Shown: one piece after another, positions 7,487-16,408 of the stretch
Numbering within the stretch: the stretch's first letter is position 1
Layout: every line of letters starts with the position of its first letter
DNA from: Limnobacter litoralis
GTDB taxonomy: Bacteria; Pseudomonadota; Gammaproteobacteria; Burkholderiales; Burkholderiaceae_B
Assembly: GCF_030160455.1 (NCBI RefSeq)
Contig: NZ_BSOJ01000009.1
Span: 1 to 64,000, forward strand
Direction: 5' to 3'
DNA length: 64,000 nt
The notes under the pieces: generated by a model
Told to the model about the DNA's origin: nothing
What the model saw: the letters and a program-made list of their open reading frames with translations, nothing else
Databases searched by the model: none
Made by a program: the position numbers and the translations under genes

Positions 7487-9472
7487 ATGAATTATTTCGT
7501 CACGGGTGCCACGGGCTTTATCGGAAAACGCCTGATTAAAAGGTTGGTGGATCAGAAACGCAAGGGAACCATCTATTTTCTGATCCGGGAATCCAGCAAA
7601 GACAAAGTGCCCGAGCTTCAAAAATACTGGGGGGCCAAGAAAGGTCAATGCGTCCCGCTGGTGGGCGATCTGACCAAGGCCAAGCTTGGCTTGAAAGCCG
7701 CTGACGTCAAATTATTGACCGGCAATATCGAGCATTTTTTCCATCTGGCTGCCATTCATGACTTGATGGCCGACGCTGAAAGCCAGATCGAAACCAACAT
7801 CAAAGGCACGCAGAATGCTGTGGATCTGGCCAATGCCATTGGTGCCGGGTGCTTTCAGCATGTCTCGTCTATCGCGGCGGCGGGTTTGTACGAGGGCATC
7901 TTTCGGGAAGACATGTTCGACGAGGCCGAAAATCTCGATCACCCGTATTTCAGGACCAAGCACGATTCGGAAGCGATCGTTCGTCGCTCAGTGAAGGGGA
8001 ATTGGCGAGTCTATCGTCCTGCTTTTGTCGTGGGGGATTCCAAGACGGGTGAAATGGACAAGATCGACGGCCCCTATTATTTTTTCAAGCTCATCCAAAA
8101 AATGCGCAAAATGTTGCCAGCCTGGGTACCCACCATCGGCATTGAAGGTGGCCGCATCAACATTGTCCCAGTCGATTTCGTAGTCAATGCGATGGATCAC
8201 ATTGCGCACAAGACCGGGTTGGACAAGCGGGCCTTCCACCTGGTCGACCCCAAGCCCTATCGCATTGGCGATGTGCTCAACATATTTGCCAAGGCAGCGC
8301 ATGCACCCAAAATGGAAATTCGACTGAACGCCGCCATGTTCGGCTTCATCCCCAAAGGTGTGAAAAAGGGCCTGATGTCACTGACCCCCGTCCGACGCAT
8401 TGTCAATACCGTCATGAAAGACCTCGACCTGCCGCAAGACGTCATGGGGTACATCAACTGGCCAACCCGGTATGACTGCCGCGACACCACCGCGGCCCTG
8501 GCTGGCAGTGGCATTGAGTGCCCTGATCTTGAAAATTACGCCTGGGCAGTTTGGGACTACTGGGAGCGTCACCTGGATCCGTCTTTGTTCATTGACCGAA
8601 CACTGAGCGGACAGGTGAAGGACAAGGTGGTGCTCATCACCGGTGGATCGTCCGGCATTGGTCTTGCGGCAGCCCAAAAAATTGCTGCTGCTGGTGCCGT
8701 TACCATTATTTGCGGGCGCGACCCAGAGAAACTCAAAGAAGCGCAAGACCTCATCAAGAAAGACGGCCACACCGTTCACACCTATGCCGTCGACATTGCA
8801 AACATGGACGATTGCGACCTGTTTGTGAAAAAACTGCTGTCCGATTTTGGACATGTTGACGTGCTGATCAACAATGCTGGCCGGTCCATTCGCAGAGGCA
8901 TTGAAAACAGCTTTGACCGTTTTCACGATCTGGAGCGCACCATGCAGTTGAACTATTTTGGCGCTCTGCGGGTTACTTACGGATTGTTGCCGAAGATGAT
9001 GGAGCGCCGTCAAGGGCATGTCATCAACATTTCATCGATTGGCGTGTTGACCAACGCCCCCCGGTTTTCTGCCTATGTGGCGTCCAAAGGGGCGCTGGAT
9101 TCATGGACCCGGTGTGCCGCATCCGAGTTTGCGGACATGAACATTCGATTCACGACCATCAACATGCCGCTGGTCAAGACGCCCATGATTGCCCCCACCA
9201 AGCTCTACAACAACGTACCCACGTTGACGCCCGAGCAAGCCGCAGACATGATCGCGCAGGCGATTATTCAAAAGCCGGTTCGTATCGCCACTCGCTTGGG
9301 TATTTTGGGACAGGTGATGCACGCTGTGGTGCCCAAAACGGCTCAAATCGTCATGAACACCTCATTCCGGATGTTCCCCGATTCAACGTCAGCTTCAAAG
9401 GACAAGAAGGCGTCGGCTCCCACCGCCGATCAGATCGCCTTTACGACGCTGCTGCAAGGCATTCACTTCTGA
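7487..9472 (+). CDS. Fatty acyl-CoA reductase, two-domain SDR protein (Marinobacter type)
   Basis: 661-residue protein made of two short-chain dehydrogenase domains. Domain 1 is an extended SDR with TGATGFIG at 6-13 and Y154-x3-K158. Domain 2 is a classical SDR with TGGSSGIG from residue 385, NNAGRSIRR, and Y530-x3-K534. Length, domain order and long stretches (NNAGRSIRR, FHDLERTMQLNYFG, ISSIGVLTNAPRFSAYV, NMPLVKTPMIAPTK) match what I recall of the Marinobacter acyl-CoA reductase Maqu_2220, which reduces acyl-CoA to fatty alcohol with NADPH. That family makes alcohols for wax esters. The RBS AGGAG is 10 bp before the ATG. It is monocistronic, divergent from the phasin operon and convergent with the lipase gene. 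Substrate and product here are inferred. Confidence 0.88.
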   Translation: MNYFVTGATGFIGKRLIKRLVDQKRKGTIYFLIRESSKDKVPELQKYWGAKKGQCVPLVGDLTKAKLGLKAADVKLLTGNIEHFFHLAAIHDLMADAESQIETNIKGTQNAVDLANAIGAGCFQHVSSIAAAGLYEGIFREDMFDEAENLDHPYFRTKHDSEAIVRRSVKGNWRVYRPAFVVGDSKTGEMDKIDGPYYFFKLIQKMRKMLPAWVPTIGIEGGRINIVPVDFVVNAMDHIAHKTGLDKRAFHLVDPKPYRIGDVLNIFAKAAHAPKMEIRLNAAMFGFIPKGVKKGLMSLTPVRRIVNTVMKDLDLPQDVMGYINWPTRYDCRDTTAALAGSGIECPDLENYAWAVWDYWERHLDPSLFIDRTLSGQVKDKVVLITGGSSGIGLAAAQKIAAAGAVTIICGRDPEKLKEAQDLIKKDGHTVHTYAVDIANMDDCDLFVKKLLSDFGHVDVLINNAGRSIRRGIENSFDRFHDLERTMQLNYFGALRVTYGLLPKMMERRQGHVINISSIGVLTNAPRFSAYVASKGALDSWTRCAASEFADMNIRFTTINMPLVKTPMIAPTKLYNNVPTLTPEQAADMIAQAIIQKPVRIATRLGILGQVMHAVVPKTAQIVMNTSFRMFPDSTSASKDKKASAPTADQIAFTTLLQGIHF

Positions 9473-9478
9473 TCGGGT

Positions 9479-10486
9479 TTAACCCGCCACTGGCTGCTTG
9501 TACGCGACCGGCGCGTCAACCAGCCAGTGCTCTATCCAGTCGGTTACGATGGGGTGAGAGATCAGTGCCAAATGTCCAGAGCCGTTGATCAGCAGGTTTT
9601 GGCCAAACTCCAGCATGGAAGAGCAGGGCGGGCTGACGATGTTGTCCTGCCCACTCCAGATGGAAGTTATCTTGCCTTGAAATTCCCGGTCGGCCGGGTG
9701 TTCTCTGAGGCGTTTTAAAAATGGGCTGGCCCAGGCCATCTGCCGCACATTTTTCCCCACCCCCAGCGTGCTGAGTGCTGTGCCATAGTGCGGGCTGCCG
9801 ATCGTCAATACGCTGTCGATGTTTGCATGGCCATGTTCTGTCACCGAGTATCGCAGGGCCACCCCACCCATGCTGTGGGCAATAATCTTCACCCGTGGCG
9901 CGCCCGTGGCTGCTTTCAAATCATCAATGGCTTGGGCGATCATTTCAGAATACGCCCGAATTGAACCGATGGCTGGCTCCAGCGTAATGGCCGATGTACT
10001 GACACCGAGCTTGGCCAACCGCTGGCGCGTGCTGCTCCACACAGCGGCGTTGCAAAGGTAGCCATGAATCAAAAGGACGGGCAGGGGCTTGGTTTGGCGC
10101 CAGGCTTTGTCAGCCAATTCAATGCGATCAATGTGTCTGGCCCAGGGTTGTAGCCAGCTGATCAGCGCGAAAGAGGCACAGCTTTCAAACCAGATTGCCT
10201 TGAACCAACCCCATGGGGTCAGTGGGCGTATGCCTTGCTCGGCTGCTCTTTGAAAAGGCAGCTTTTGATCTCGAACCTGAGGAAGTTGGCGAACACTCAG
10301 CGACAAGGCAAAGCCGCCTGCGTGAAAAACGGCGTGCCCCGCAAAGAGAACGCCGAAAACGATGCAGAGGGCCGCCAAAATGGCGTTGTCGATTTCCATG
10401 CCCACCAAGTGTCGTGCCACCAGGTAGAGCAGGTAAACCACACAGCCGTACGCCAGCCAATACAAACGATTCAGCTGGCGTATCAC
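9479..10486 (-). CDS. Membrane-anchored alpha/beta-hydrolase, lipase-like
   Basis: 335-residue lipase-like hydrolase. Two hydrophobic helices near the N terminus (about 9-25 and 33-60) should anchor it to the inner membrane. The hydrolase fold starts with LLIHGYLCNAAVW. The nucleophile elbow AHSMGG has Ser205. Later WSGQDNIVSP (Asp) and GSGHLALISHP (His) complete the triad. The HG oxyanion motif and IGSPHYGT are typical of triacylglycerol lipases. It follows the aldehyde dehydrogenase gene by 15 bp and is probably co-transcribed. It could cleave wax or glyceride esters made by its neighbours, but that is inference. Confidence 0.88.
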   Translation of the reverse strand: MIRQLNRLYWLAYGCVVYLLYLVARHLVGMEIDNAILAALCIVFGVLFAGHAVFHAGGFALSLSVRQLPQVRDQKLPFQRAAEQGIRPLTPWGWFKAIWFESCASFALISWLQPWARHIDRIELADKAWRQTKPLPVLLIHGYLCNAAVWSSTRQRLAKLGVSTSAITLEPAIGSIRAYSEMIAQAIDDLKAATGAPRVKIIAHSMGGVALRYSVTEHGHANIDSVLTIGSPHYGTALSTLGVGKNVRQMAWASPFLKRLREHPADREFQGKITSIWSGQDNIVSPPCSSMLEFGQNLLINGSGHLALISHPIVTDWIEHWLVDAPVAYKQPVAG

Positions 10487-10501
10487 GGGGCAGTGCGCGA
10501 G

Positions 10502-11950
10502 TTACACCTTGCGTGTCAGCAAGGAAGTCATGATGCTGAACAGCTTGCCATAGGGTGGCGCCAGCAGTTCCATGGCGTTAAGCTTGTTCTGCTTGAATAT
10601 CGGTTTCAGTTTGGACATGGTGTCAAAACCAAACTTGCCGTGGTAATGGCCCATGCCAGAGTCGCCCACACCACCAAAGGGCAGGTGATCCTGCGCAATG
10701 TGGAACAAGGTGTCATTCAGGCAAACACCACCGGCAATGGTCTGCTGCATCACTTGGGTTTGAGTGTGTTTGTTGTCATCGAACAGGTACAGCGCCAGGG
10801 GTCTGGGTCTGGCTTTGATGTATTCCATCGCATCATTCAGATTGTCGTAGCCAATGATCGGCATGACTGGTCCGAAAATCTCTTCGGTCATGGCCATCGA
10901 GTCTTCAGGCGTGTTCAGCAAGAAGGTCATTGGCACTTTGCGGCTTGTGGGGTTGGGCGGCATGATGTATTCCACCTTGGCGCCTTTTTCTTCGGCCTCG
11001 TCAATCAATCGCTGCAGGCGACCCGCATGCTTGTCAGAGACAATCCCGGTAAAGTCTTTGGAGTTGACCCCTTCCGGAAAGCGCTTGCGCACAATTTCAC
11101 GCGCGTACTGCACCACCTGCTGCTCAGTCCCTTTGGGCACCAGCATGTAGTCGGGTGCAATGCAGGTCTGACCCGCGTTGATGCACTTGCCAGACAAAGT
11201 GCGAGCCACGGCATTGTGGAAACGCTTGGGGTCTTTGGCGCAGTCTGGGGACACGATGGCCGGGCTCTTGCCGCCCAGCTCCAGCGTGACAGGCACCAGG
11301 TTTTCGCTGGCCGCCTTCATCACCAATTTACCAACGGGTGTAGAACCTGTGAACAGCAAATGATCGAAGGGCAACTTGCTAAATTCTGCCGCCACAGCAG
11401 GGCCACCATTGACGACTTGCACCACGTCCCGACCCAAAGCCTGAGTCAGCAACTCTTCCATAAGGACGCTGAATCGCGGTGTGTATTCGCTCATTTTAAT
11501 GAAGCAACGGTTGCCCGCAGCCAGGGCTGCCGTCAGGGGGCCCACTGACAAAAACAGGGGATAGTTCCAGGGCACGATAACCCCGATCACGCCCAAGGGC
11601 TGGGGCATCAACTCAGTGCTTGCTGGCTTGAACCAGATTGACGCCGTTTTCTTTTGAGATTTCATCCAGCGCTTGCCGTGGCTCAGCGCATGACGAATGC
11701 CTTCGAGACTCGGAAACACTTCGGCCAGTAAGGTGTCGTTTGGAGACCGATAACCAAAATCTTCCGAAATGGCTTGCGCGATGCGCATCTTGTTGTTGAA
11801 GATCACATCGCTCAGGTTTTTCAACCAGACTTTGCGTTCTTCCCAACTTGGGTAAGGATTGGCGTGGTAACTGCTTTTGAGTGAATCCAGGGTGGCCTTG
11901 AGTTCTACTGCTGACAGCTCTTGACCCAATTCAGTTGATGGCGCGTTCAT
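10502..11950 (-). CDS. Aldehyde dehydrogenase, coniferyl/fatty aldehyde type
   Basis: NAD(P)-dependent aldehyde dehydrogenase of the class-3-like group often annotated as coniferyl aldehyde dehydrogenase. Residues counted from the ATG at 11950 give Glu224 in TLELGGKSPA and catalytic Cys263 in NAGQTCIAPD. The cofactor motif FTGSTPVG is present. This ATG is preferred over an upstream TTG-type extension because GGAGA lies 8 bp before it. The C-terminal hydrophobic segment (about 465-480) resembles the membrane end of fatty aldehyde dehydrogenases. Next to an acyl-CoA reductase it could oxidise long-chain aldehydes to acids, although the coniferyl aldehyde role cannot be excluded. It forms an operon with the downstream lipase gene. 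Confidence 0.9.
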   Translation of the reverse strand: MNAPSTELGQELSAVELKATLDSLKSSYHANPYPSWEERKVWLKNLSDVIFNNKMRIAQAISEDFGYRSPNDTLLAEVFPSLEGIRHALSHGKRWMKSQKKTASIWFKPASTELMPQPLGVIGVIVPWNYPLFLSVGPLTAALAAGNRCFIKMSEYTPRFSVLMEELLTQALGRDVVQVVNGGPAVAAEFSKLPFDHLLFTGSTPVGKLVMKAASENLVPVTLELGGKSPAIVSPDCAKDPKRFHNAVARTLSGKCINAGQTCIAPDYMLVPKGTEQQVVQYAREIVRKRFPEGVNSKDFTGIVSDKHAGRLQRLIDEAEEKGAKVEYIMPPNPTSRKVPMTFLLNTPEDSMAMTEEIFGPVMPIIGYDNLNDAMEYIKARPRPLALYLFDDNKHTQTQVMQQTIAGGVCLNDTLFHIAQDHLPFGGVGDSGMGHYHGKFGFDTMSKLKPIFKQNKLNAMELLAPPYGKLFSIMTSLLTRKV

Positions 11951-12114
11951 TGTTTTGTCTCCATACACAATTAACGAATGTAAACATAAATTTTGACTAT
12001 TTTCCATGTCTGATTATTGTGCACTGCGATATGAGGCTACCGGAGTGCGTCGACCATCTGGTCTGTCTTTGGCAAACGTTACAATGCATCCACGCCAATT
12101 GATCTGTATCCAAC

Positions 12115-12840
12115 GTGAACAAAGAAAGCCTGAGCGCCATTCAAAAAGACATCAGCCGCATGCGCAGCAGCTCGCCAGAAAATTCGAATCTCCAGCGAAT
12201 AAAAATCCTGGTGAAAATATTTCAAAACAAGAGATTGGCTGATACACATCAGAAGTTGCTTGAAGATGAGTCCACTCGCGCTGCAGCGCTTTTTTTTCTG
12301 GAGCGTTTGTACGGTGCAGGTGACTTGTCTCGGCGGGACCAGCAAGTTGAACGGATCGTTCCCAAAGCTGAAGGCATTTTGCCCTCTGCCGCTGTAGACG
12401 TATTGCGTAAGGTGCTTTACACCGATTGGCTGGCTGAAAAAATGGACACCGAACTCGCCTCGAAGTTGATGGAGCTGGATTCATTTTCTGAGGAGTGTCT
12501 GTCCGACGAAGCGTATCTGGAGGCCTTTCGCAATCTCGACGCGTGGGAAATTCGTCAACAACAAATCGACTTGATAGGGGACGTCGGGCAGTCCCTGCAT
12601 CGACTGTTGCGACTGCCCTTGTTGTCCACCATTCTGAAAATGACGCGTGGTGCAGCGCAAAAGGCAAATTTAGAGGAATTCCACGATTTTCTCACTGAGG
12701 GCGTCCGGGCATTCAAGAGTCTTCGGGATCCGCAGCGCTTTTTTGAGGCCATTCAAAACCGGGAGCGATTGTTGCTGGAGACCGTGCGGTCAAGTGGTGC
12801 CTGCAGTTTTGAGGCGCTTTACGATGAAATTCGGCGTTGA
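12115..12840 (+). CDS. Conserved hypothetical protein
   Basis: 241-residue all-helical soluble protein that I cannot assign. It contains ALFFLERLYGAGDLSRRD, a pattern I associate with a betaproteobacterial family of unknown function. The remainder has regular leucine-rich helices (LGDV-type IDLIGDVGQSLHRLLRLP) and no enzyme motif. It starts at a GTG (12115). An alternative start further in cannot be ruled out. It lies between the divergent aldehyde dehydrogenase gene and fadD, 88 bp ahead of the latter, on the same strand. A separate -10-like TATAAT (12889-12894) in front of fadD suggests they need not share a transcript. Confidence 0.75.
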   Translation: MNKESLSAIQKDISRMRSSSPENSNLQRIKILVKIFQNKRLADTHQKLLEDESTRAAALFFLERLYGAGDLSRRDQQVERIVPKAEGILPSAAVDVLRKVLYTDWLAEKMDTELASKLMELDSFSEECLSDEAYLEAFRNLDAWEIRQQQIDLIGDVGQSLHRLLRLPLLSTILKMTRGAAQKANLEEFHDFLTEGVRAFKSLRDPQRFFEAIQNRERLLLETVRSSGACSFEALYDEIRR

Positions 12841-12928
12841 TGTGCCGCTTCCGTAGGACCGCTGAAACGCGGGGCGACGGCTGGGCAGTATAATTGGGCA
12901 ACTTAAAAAAGCGGAACAGGAGACCTTT

Positions 12929-14620
12929 GTGACTGAAAAGGCGTGGATCAGTAGCTATCCCCCGGGTGTAGAGCCTGAAATCGACATGAGCGAATTTGCG
13001 TCTGTGCGCGACATTTTTGAAAATGCCTGCCAGCGATTTGCAGCCAATACGGCCTTTAGCAACCTTGGTACGTCGCTCACCTATGAACGGCTGGATCAAT
13101 TGACTCGCGATTTTGGCGCTTATCTGCAAAGCTTGCCCGGTACCAAAAAGGGCGACCGCGTGGCTTTGATGATGCCCAATTTGCTGCAATATCCCGTCGC
13201 CATGTTGGGTGCCATTCGCGCTGGTTTCGTGGTGGTGAATGTCAATCCCATGTACACGCCTACAGAGCTTCAGCACCAGTTGCGCGATTCAGGCGCCAAG
13301 GTGATTGTAATTTTCGAGAATGTGGCACATACCCTGGAAAGCGTGTTGCAGAACACGCCTGTTGAACACATCGTGTTGGCCTCAATCGGCGAAATGCACG
13401 GCTTTTTCAAGCGTGTTTTGCTCAATTTCGTGGTTCGCTACGTCAAGAAGCTGGTTCCCAAATTCAGTCTGGCGGGGGCCATCACCACCCGCAAAGCACT
13501 TCGCTTTGGGCGTGATCAAGAGCTGAAGAAAGTCAATCTGTCTCACGATGACCTGGCTTTCCTTCAATACACAGGCGGCACCACAGGCGTGGCCAAAGGG
13601 GCCATGTTGACCCATGGCAACATTGTGGCCAACCTGCAGCAGGCTTCCAGCTGGCTTAGTCAGGATGTGGAGGAGGGACGTGAAATCGCCATTACCGCGC
13701 TGCCGATGTATCACATCTTCTGTCTGACGGCCAATATTCTGGTGTTCATGAAGGTGGGTGGGCACTGCGTGCTCATCACCGACCCTCGCAATATGCAGGG
13801 TTTTGTCAAAATCCTGTCCAGCGTGCCATTTACGGCATTGACTGGTGTCAATACGCTTTTCAATGGCCTGCTGAATACGCCCGATTTTGACAAAGTTGAT
13901 TTTTCCCACGTCAAGCTTGTGCTCGGCGGTGGTGCAGCCATCGAGCCCTCTGTGGCCGAGCGCTGGAAGAAAATTACCGGCACCCGGCTGTCCGAGGCGT
14001 ATGGCCTGACCGAAGCCTCTCCTGCCGTGTGTATCAACCCGCTGCACGAAGAATACAACGGGTCCATTGGTTTGCCTGTTCCTTCGACCTTGGTTTCAAT
14101 TCGTGACGACGATTTTGTTGAGCTTCCAACGGGTCAAGAAGGCGAGCTGTGCGTGAAGGGGCCGCAGGTGATGCGTGGTTACTGGAACAAACCCCGCGAA
14201 ACCGCTGAAATTCTGACGCAAGACGGCTGGTTAAAGACGGGTGACATTGCCTACATGAATGAACAGGGATACTTTTTTATAACTGACCGTAAAAAAGACA
14301 TGATTCTTGTCTCGGGCTTCAACGTGTATCCGAAAGAGATCGAAGCGACGGCTACTCTGCACCCGGGTGTGTTTGAGGCGGCGGCTGTGGGTGTTCCCGA
14401 TGGAAAAACAGGCGAGGCCGTCAAATTGTTTGTGGTTCGCAAAGACCCCGATCTGACCGAGCAGGCCATCATCGAACATTGCCGCAAGCACATGACAGCC
14501 TACAAAATTCCCCGTCATGTCGAATTCATGGCCGAGCTTCCCAAGTCACCGGTCGGCAAAGTGTTGCGCCGTGAACTGCGCGACCAAGAGCGTCAAAAGC
14601 TCGCTGCACAAAAAGCCTGA
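12929..14620 (+). CDS. fadD: Long-chain fatty acid--CoA ligase
   Basis: 563-residue adenylate-forming enzyme that activates long-chain fatty acids to acyl-CoA. The phosphate loop YTGGTTGVAKGA, the motif YGLTEASP, the hinge motif TDRKKDMILVSGFNVYP and the catalytic Lys in SPVGKVLRREL are all present, so it should be active. The length is as in E. coli FadD. It starts at a GTG with AGGAG 7 bp upstream, and TATAAT at 12889-12894 is a likely -10. It probably feeds beta-oxidation, and here it could also recycle fatty acids released by the nearby lipase or aldehyde dehydrogenase into acyl-CoA. Confidence 0.95.
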   Translation: MTEKAWISSYPPGVEPEIDMSEFASVRDIFENACQRFAANTAFSNLGTSLTYERLDQLTRDFGAYLQSLPGTKKGDRVALMMPNLLQYPVAMLGAIRAGFVVVNVNPMYTPTELQHQLRDSGAKVIVIFENVAHTLESVLQNTPVEHIVLASIGEMHGFFKRVLLNFVVRYVKKLVPKFSLAGAITTRKALRFGRDQELKKVNLSHDDLAFLQYTGGTTGVAKGAMLTHGNIVANLQQASSWLSQDVEEGREIAITALPMYHIFCLTANILVFMKVGGHCVLITDPRNMQGFVKILSSVPFTALTGVNTLFNGLLNTPDFDKVDFSHVKLVLGGGAAIEPSVAERWKKITGTRLSEAYGLTEASPAVCINPLHEEYNGSIGLPVPSTLVSIRDDDFVELPTGQEGELCVKGPQVMRGYWNKPRETAEILTQDGWLKTGDIAYMNEQGYFFITDRKKDMILVSGFNVYPKEIEATATLHPGVFEAAAVGVPDGKTGEAVKLFVVRKDPDLTEQAIIEHCRKHMTAYKIPRHVEFMAELPKSPVGKVLRRELRDQERQKLAAQKA

Positions 14621-14648
14621 CCGGTTGCCAAAAACCCCGGGATATTCA

Positions 14649-14677
14649 TTGCTTTTCAGTGACTTGATCAGTATAAT
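14649..14677 (+). promoter_or_regulatory. Sigma-70-type promoter of the rpsF operon
   Basis: TTGCTT at 14649-14654 and TATAAT at 14672-14677 are separated by 17 bp. The -10 is a perfect consensus match. It lies 75 bp before the rpsF start. Confidence 0.75.
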
Positions 14678-14689
14678 CTCGGGTTCCCT

Positions 14690-14719
14690 GCTGCCAGCCA
14701 TGGGGGTTTGGCAGCTTTT
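14690..14719 (+). promoter_or_regulatory. Hairpin in the rpsF leader, possible autoregulatory element
   Basis: GCTGCCA (14690-14696) pairs with TGGCAGC (14709-14715) and is followed by TTTT. It lies in the 5' leader between the promoter and rpsF. S6-S18 bind the rpsF leader in many bacteria, so this may be that site or an attenuator. The known S6-S18 sequence motif is not clear here. Confidence 0.4.
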
Positions 14720-14751
14720 CCAATGATGGAAAATCCATAGGAGTTTATTCA

Positions 14752-15162
14752 ATGCGTCACTATGAAATCGTTTTCATCGTGCATCCCGATCAAAGCGAGC
14801 AAGTGCCCGCCATGGTCGAGAGATACCGTGGAATCATCGAAACAGCGGGCGGTAAAATTCACCGTCACGAAGACTGGGGTCGCCGCCAACTGGCTTACCC
14901 AATCCAAAAGCTGGCCAAAGCCCACTATGTTTTGCTGAACATCGAATGTGAGCAAAGCGTTCTGGAAGAGCTTGAGCATGCTTTCAAATTCAACGACGCC
15001 GTGCTGCGCCACTTGGTCGTCAAAATGAAAAAAGCCGAAACAGCACCTTCGCCAATGATGAAGGAAGTTCAGCGTGAGCAAGAGCGCAAGGCTGCCACAG
15101 CCTCTGCTTCTTCTAGCGATGACAGCTCAGACGACGATTCAGACAGCGACGACGACAACTGA
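14752..15162 (+). CDS. rpsF: 30S ribosomal protein S6
   Basis: Small-subunit protein that pairs with S18 on the platform of the 30S subunit. Residues 1-95 are a standard S6 fold, beginning [14 protein letters not shown] and including [12 protein letters not shown] and HYVLLNIE. The last 25 or so residues are an unusual run of Ser and Asp (from about 116), strongly acidic. S6 in E. coli also has an acidic tail extended by RimK, but with Glu. The RBS AGGAG is 8 bp before the ATG. First gene of rpsF-priB-rpsR-rplI. Confidence 0.97.
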   Translation: MRHYEIVFIVHPDQSEQVPAMVERYRGIIETAGGKIHRHEDWGRRQLAYPIQKLAKAHYVLLNIECEQSVLEELEHAFKFNDAVLRHLVVKMKKAETAPSPMMKEVQREQERKAATASASSSDDSSDDDSDSDDDN

Positions 15163-15189
15163 TCTCGCGTTTAACGTCAAGGCAAAACA

Positions 15190-15537
15190 TTGAATCAGGA
15201 GGAAGCCGACACAAGCCAACCCACCAATCAGTTTGAACTGCAAGCCACGCTGATTTCCAAATCCACATTGCGATACACACCTGCTGGTGTGCCCGTGTGT
15301 GAAATGGAGCTGCAACACGAAAGTGTGCAAATCGAGGCCAGCAATCCCCGAACCGTGCAATGCGTCATTGACGCCATTTCACTGGGCTCACTGGCAAACA
15401 GCATCAGCAAACTTGAATTGGGTTCAGAAATGATCTGGTCTGGTTTTATCGCGCTTCGTTCGCATAAACAAAAAAAGCTTCAGTTCCACATTTGCAACAT
15501 GCAAAAGGCCGCAAGGCAAGCTGAAGCTTCCAAATAG
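15190..15537 (+). CDS. priB: Primosomal replication protein N
   Basis: Single-stranded-DNA-binding OB-fold protein of the replication restart primosome, recognised by LISKSTLRYTPAGVP, which matches the PriB N-terminal strand, and by its position between rpsF and rpsR. At 115 residues it is slightly long. The only in-frame start near a ribosome site is TTG at 15190, giving about 14 extra polar residues before the OB fold. An AGGAGG sequence lies just after this start, but no start codon follows it at a useful distance. Confidence 0.93.
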   Translation: MNQEEADTSQPTNQFELQATLISKSTLRYTPAGVPVCEMELQHESVQIEASNPRTVQCVIDAISLGSLANSISKLELGSEMIWSGFIALRSHKQKKLQFHICNMQKAARQAEASK

Positions 15538-15549
15538 TTGGAGAAATTT

Positions 15550-15819
15550 ATGGCTTTTGGTCGTAAAAATGATCGCAAAGGACGCCGTCCTCAGCAAAAC
15601 CCGCTGTTCAAGCGCAAGAAGTTCTGTCGCTTCACCGTGGCCAAGGTCGAGCAGATCGATTACAAAGACATCGAGACACTCAAGGATTTCATCGGTGAAA
15701 ACGGCAAAATCATGCCTGCCCGCATCACTGGTACCAAGGCTCACTATCAGCGTCAACTGGACACCGCCATCAAGCGTGCCCGTTTCCTTGCGCTGGTTCC
15801 ATACACTGACAACCACTAA
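15550..15819 (+). CDS. rpsR: 30S ribosomal protein S18
   Basis: 89-residue S18, the partner of S6. The sequence contains [20 protein letters not shown], then [17 protein letters not shown] and [14 protein letters not shown], all typical. The ATG at 15550 is chosen over an in-frame ATG four codons earlier because GGAG lies 7 bp before it and S18 begins MAFGRK in relatives. It starts 12 bp after priB and ends 17 bp before rplI. Confidence 0.97.
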   Translation: MAFGRKNDRKGRRPQQNPLFKRKKFCRFTVAKVEQIDYKDIETLKDFIGENGKIMPARITGTKAHYQRQLDTAIKRARFLALVPYTDNH

Positions 15820-15836
15820 GCCCTCAGGAGAACAAC

Positions 15837-16286
15837 ATGCAAGTTATTTTGTTGGAAAAATCCAATCTGGGTCAGCTTGGTGACGTCGTTCGCGTCAAGG
15901 ATGGTTACGCACGTAACTACCTGATCCCTTACGGCAAGGCCAAGCGCGCAACCGAGTCCGCAATTGCCGAATTTGAAGCACGTCGTGCCGAGCTTGAGCA
16001 GGCTGCAGCAGAAAAGCTGAAAGAAGCGCAAGCACTGGCAGGCAAGTTGGCCGATTTCGTGGTTCAACTGAGCGAAAAGGCCGGTGTAGATGGTCGTCTG
16101 TTCGGTTCTGTCACCACCCACACCATCTCTGCCGAGCTGGTTGCCAAGGGTTTTGCGATCGAGCGTTCCAAGGTTCGCATGCCTGACGGTCCCATCAAGA
16201 TCGCAGGCGAGCACGAAGTGTCAGTTGCATTGCACCCTGACGTCGTGATCGACCTGAAAGTAGTTGTAGCAGGCGAAGCCGCCTAA
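15837..16286 (+). CDS. rplI: 50S ribosomal protein L9
   Basis: 149-residue L9, full length. The N-terminal domain has [18 protein letters not shown] and [13 protein letters not shown], joined by a long helix (about 45-75) to the C-terminal RNA-binding domain ([12 protein letters not shown]). The RBS AGGAG is 6 bp upstream. Last gene before an intrinsic terminator at 16357-16380. Confidence 0.98.
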   Translation: MQVILLEKSNLGQLGDVVRVKDGYARNYLIPYGKAKRATESAIAEFEARRAELEQAAAEKLKEAQALAGKLADFVVQLSEKAGVDGRLFGSVTTHTISAELVAKGFAIERSKVRMPDGPIKIAGEHEVSVALHPDVVIDLKVVVAGEAA

Positions 16287-16356
16287 AGTCCCTGCGACCA
16301 AAGGCTTCAAGGGCTTAATCAGCTATACTCGTCAGACCGTCTGGTCTGGCCAGAAG

Positions 16357-16380
16357 GCCACCTTCCAAGGTGGCCTTTTT
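16357..16380 (+). terminator. Intrinsic terminator between rplI and dnaB
   Basis: GCCACCTT, loop CC, AAGGTGGC, followed by five T. It ends the ribosomal protein operon. A TATACT at 16324-16329 lies before it, so if that is a dnaB promoter this hairpin would sit in the dnaB leader and act as an attenuator. Confidence 0.85.
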
Positions 16381-16408
16381 CATTGATCATCCTGAACTCA
16401 ATTACACC

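Noticed and set aside
9474-9486. Palindrome CGGGTTTAACCCG between the reductase and lipase genes
   Set aside because: One-base loop and no T tract, so not a useful terminator; too short to call an operator.
10235-11548. 437-codon open frame opposite the aldehyde dehydrogenase gene
   Set aside because: It lies wholly antisense to a gene with intact catalytic motifs, and its predicted protein is His/Gln-rich with no domain. It is a codon-bias shadow.
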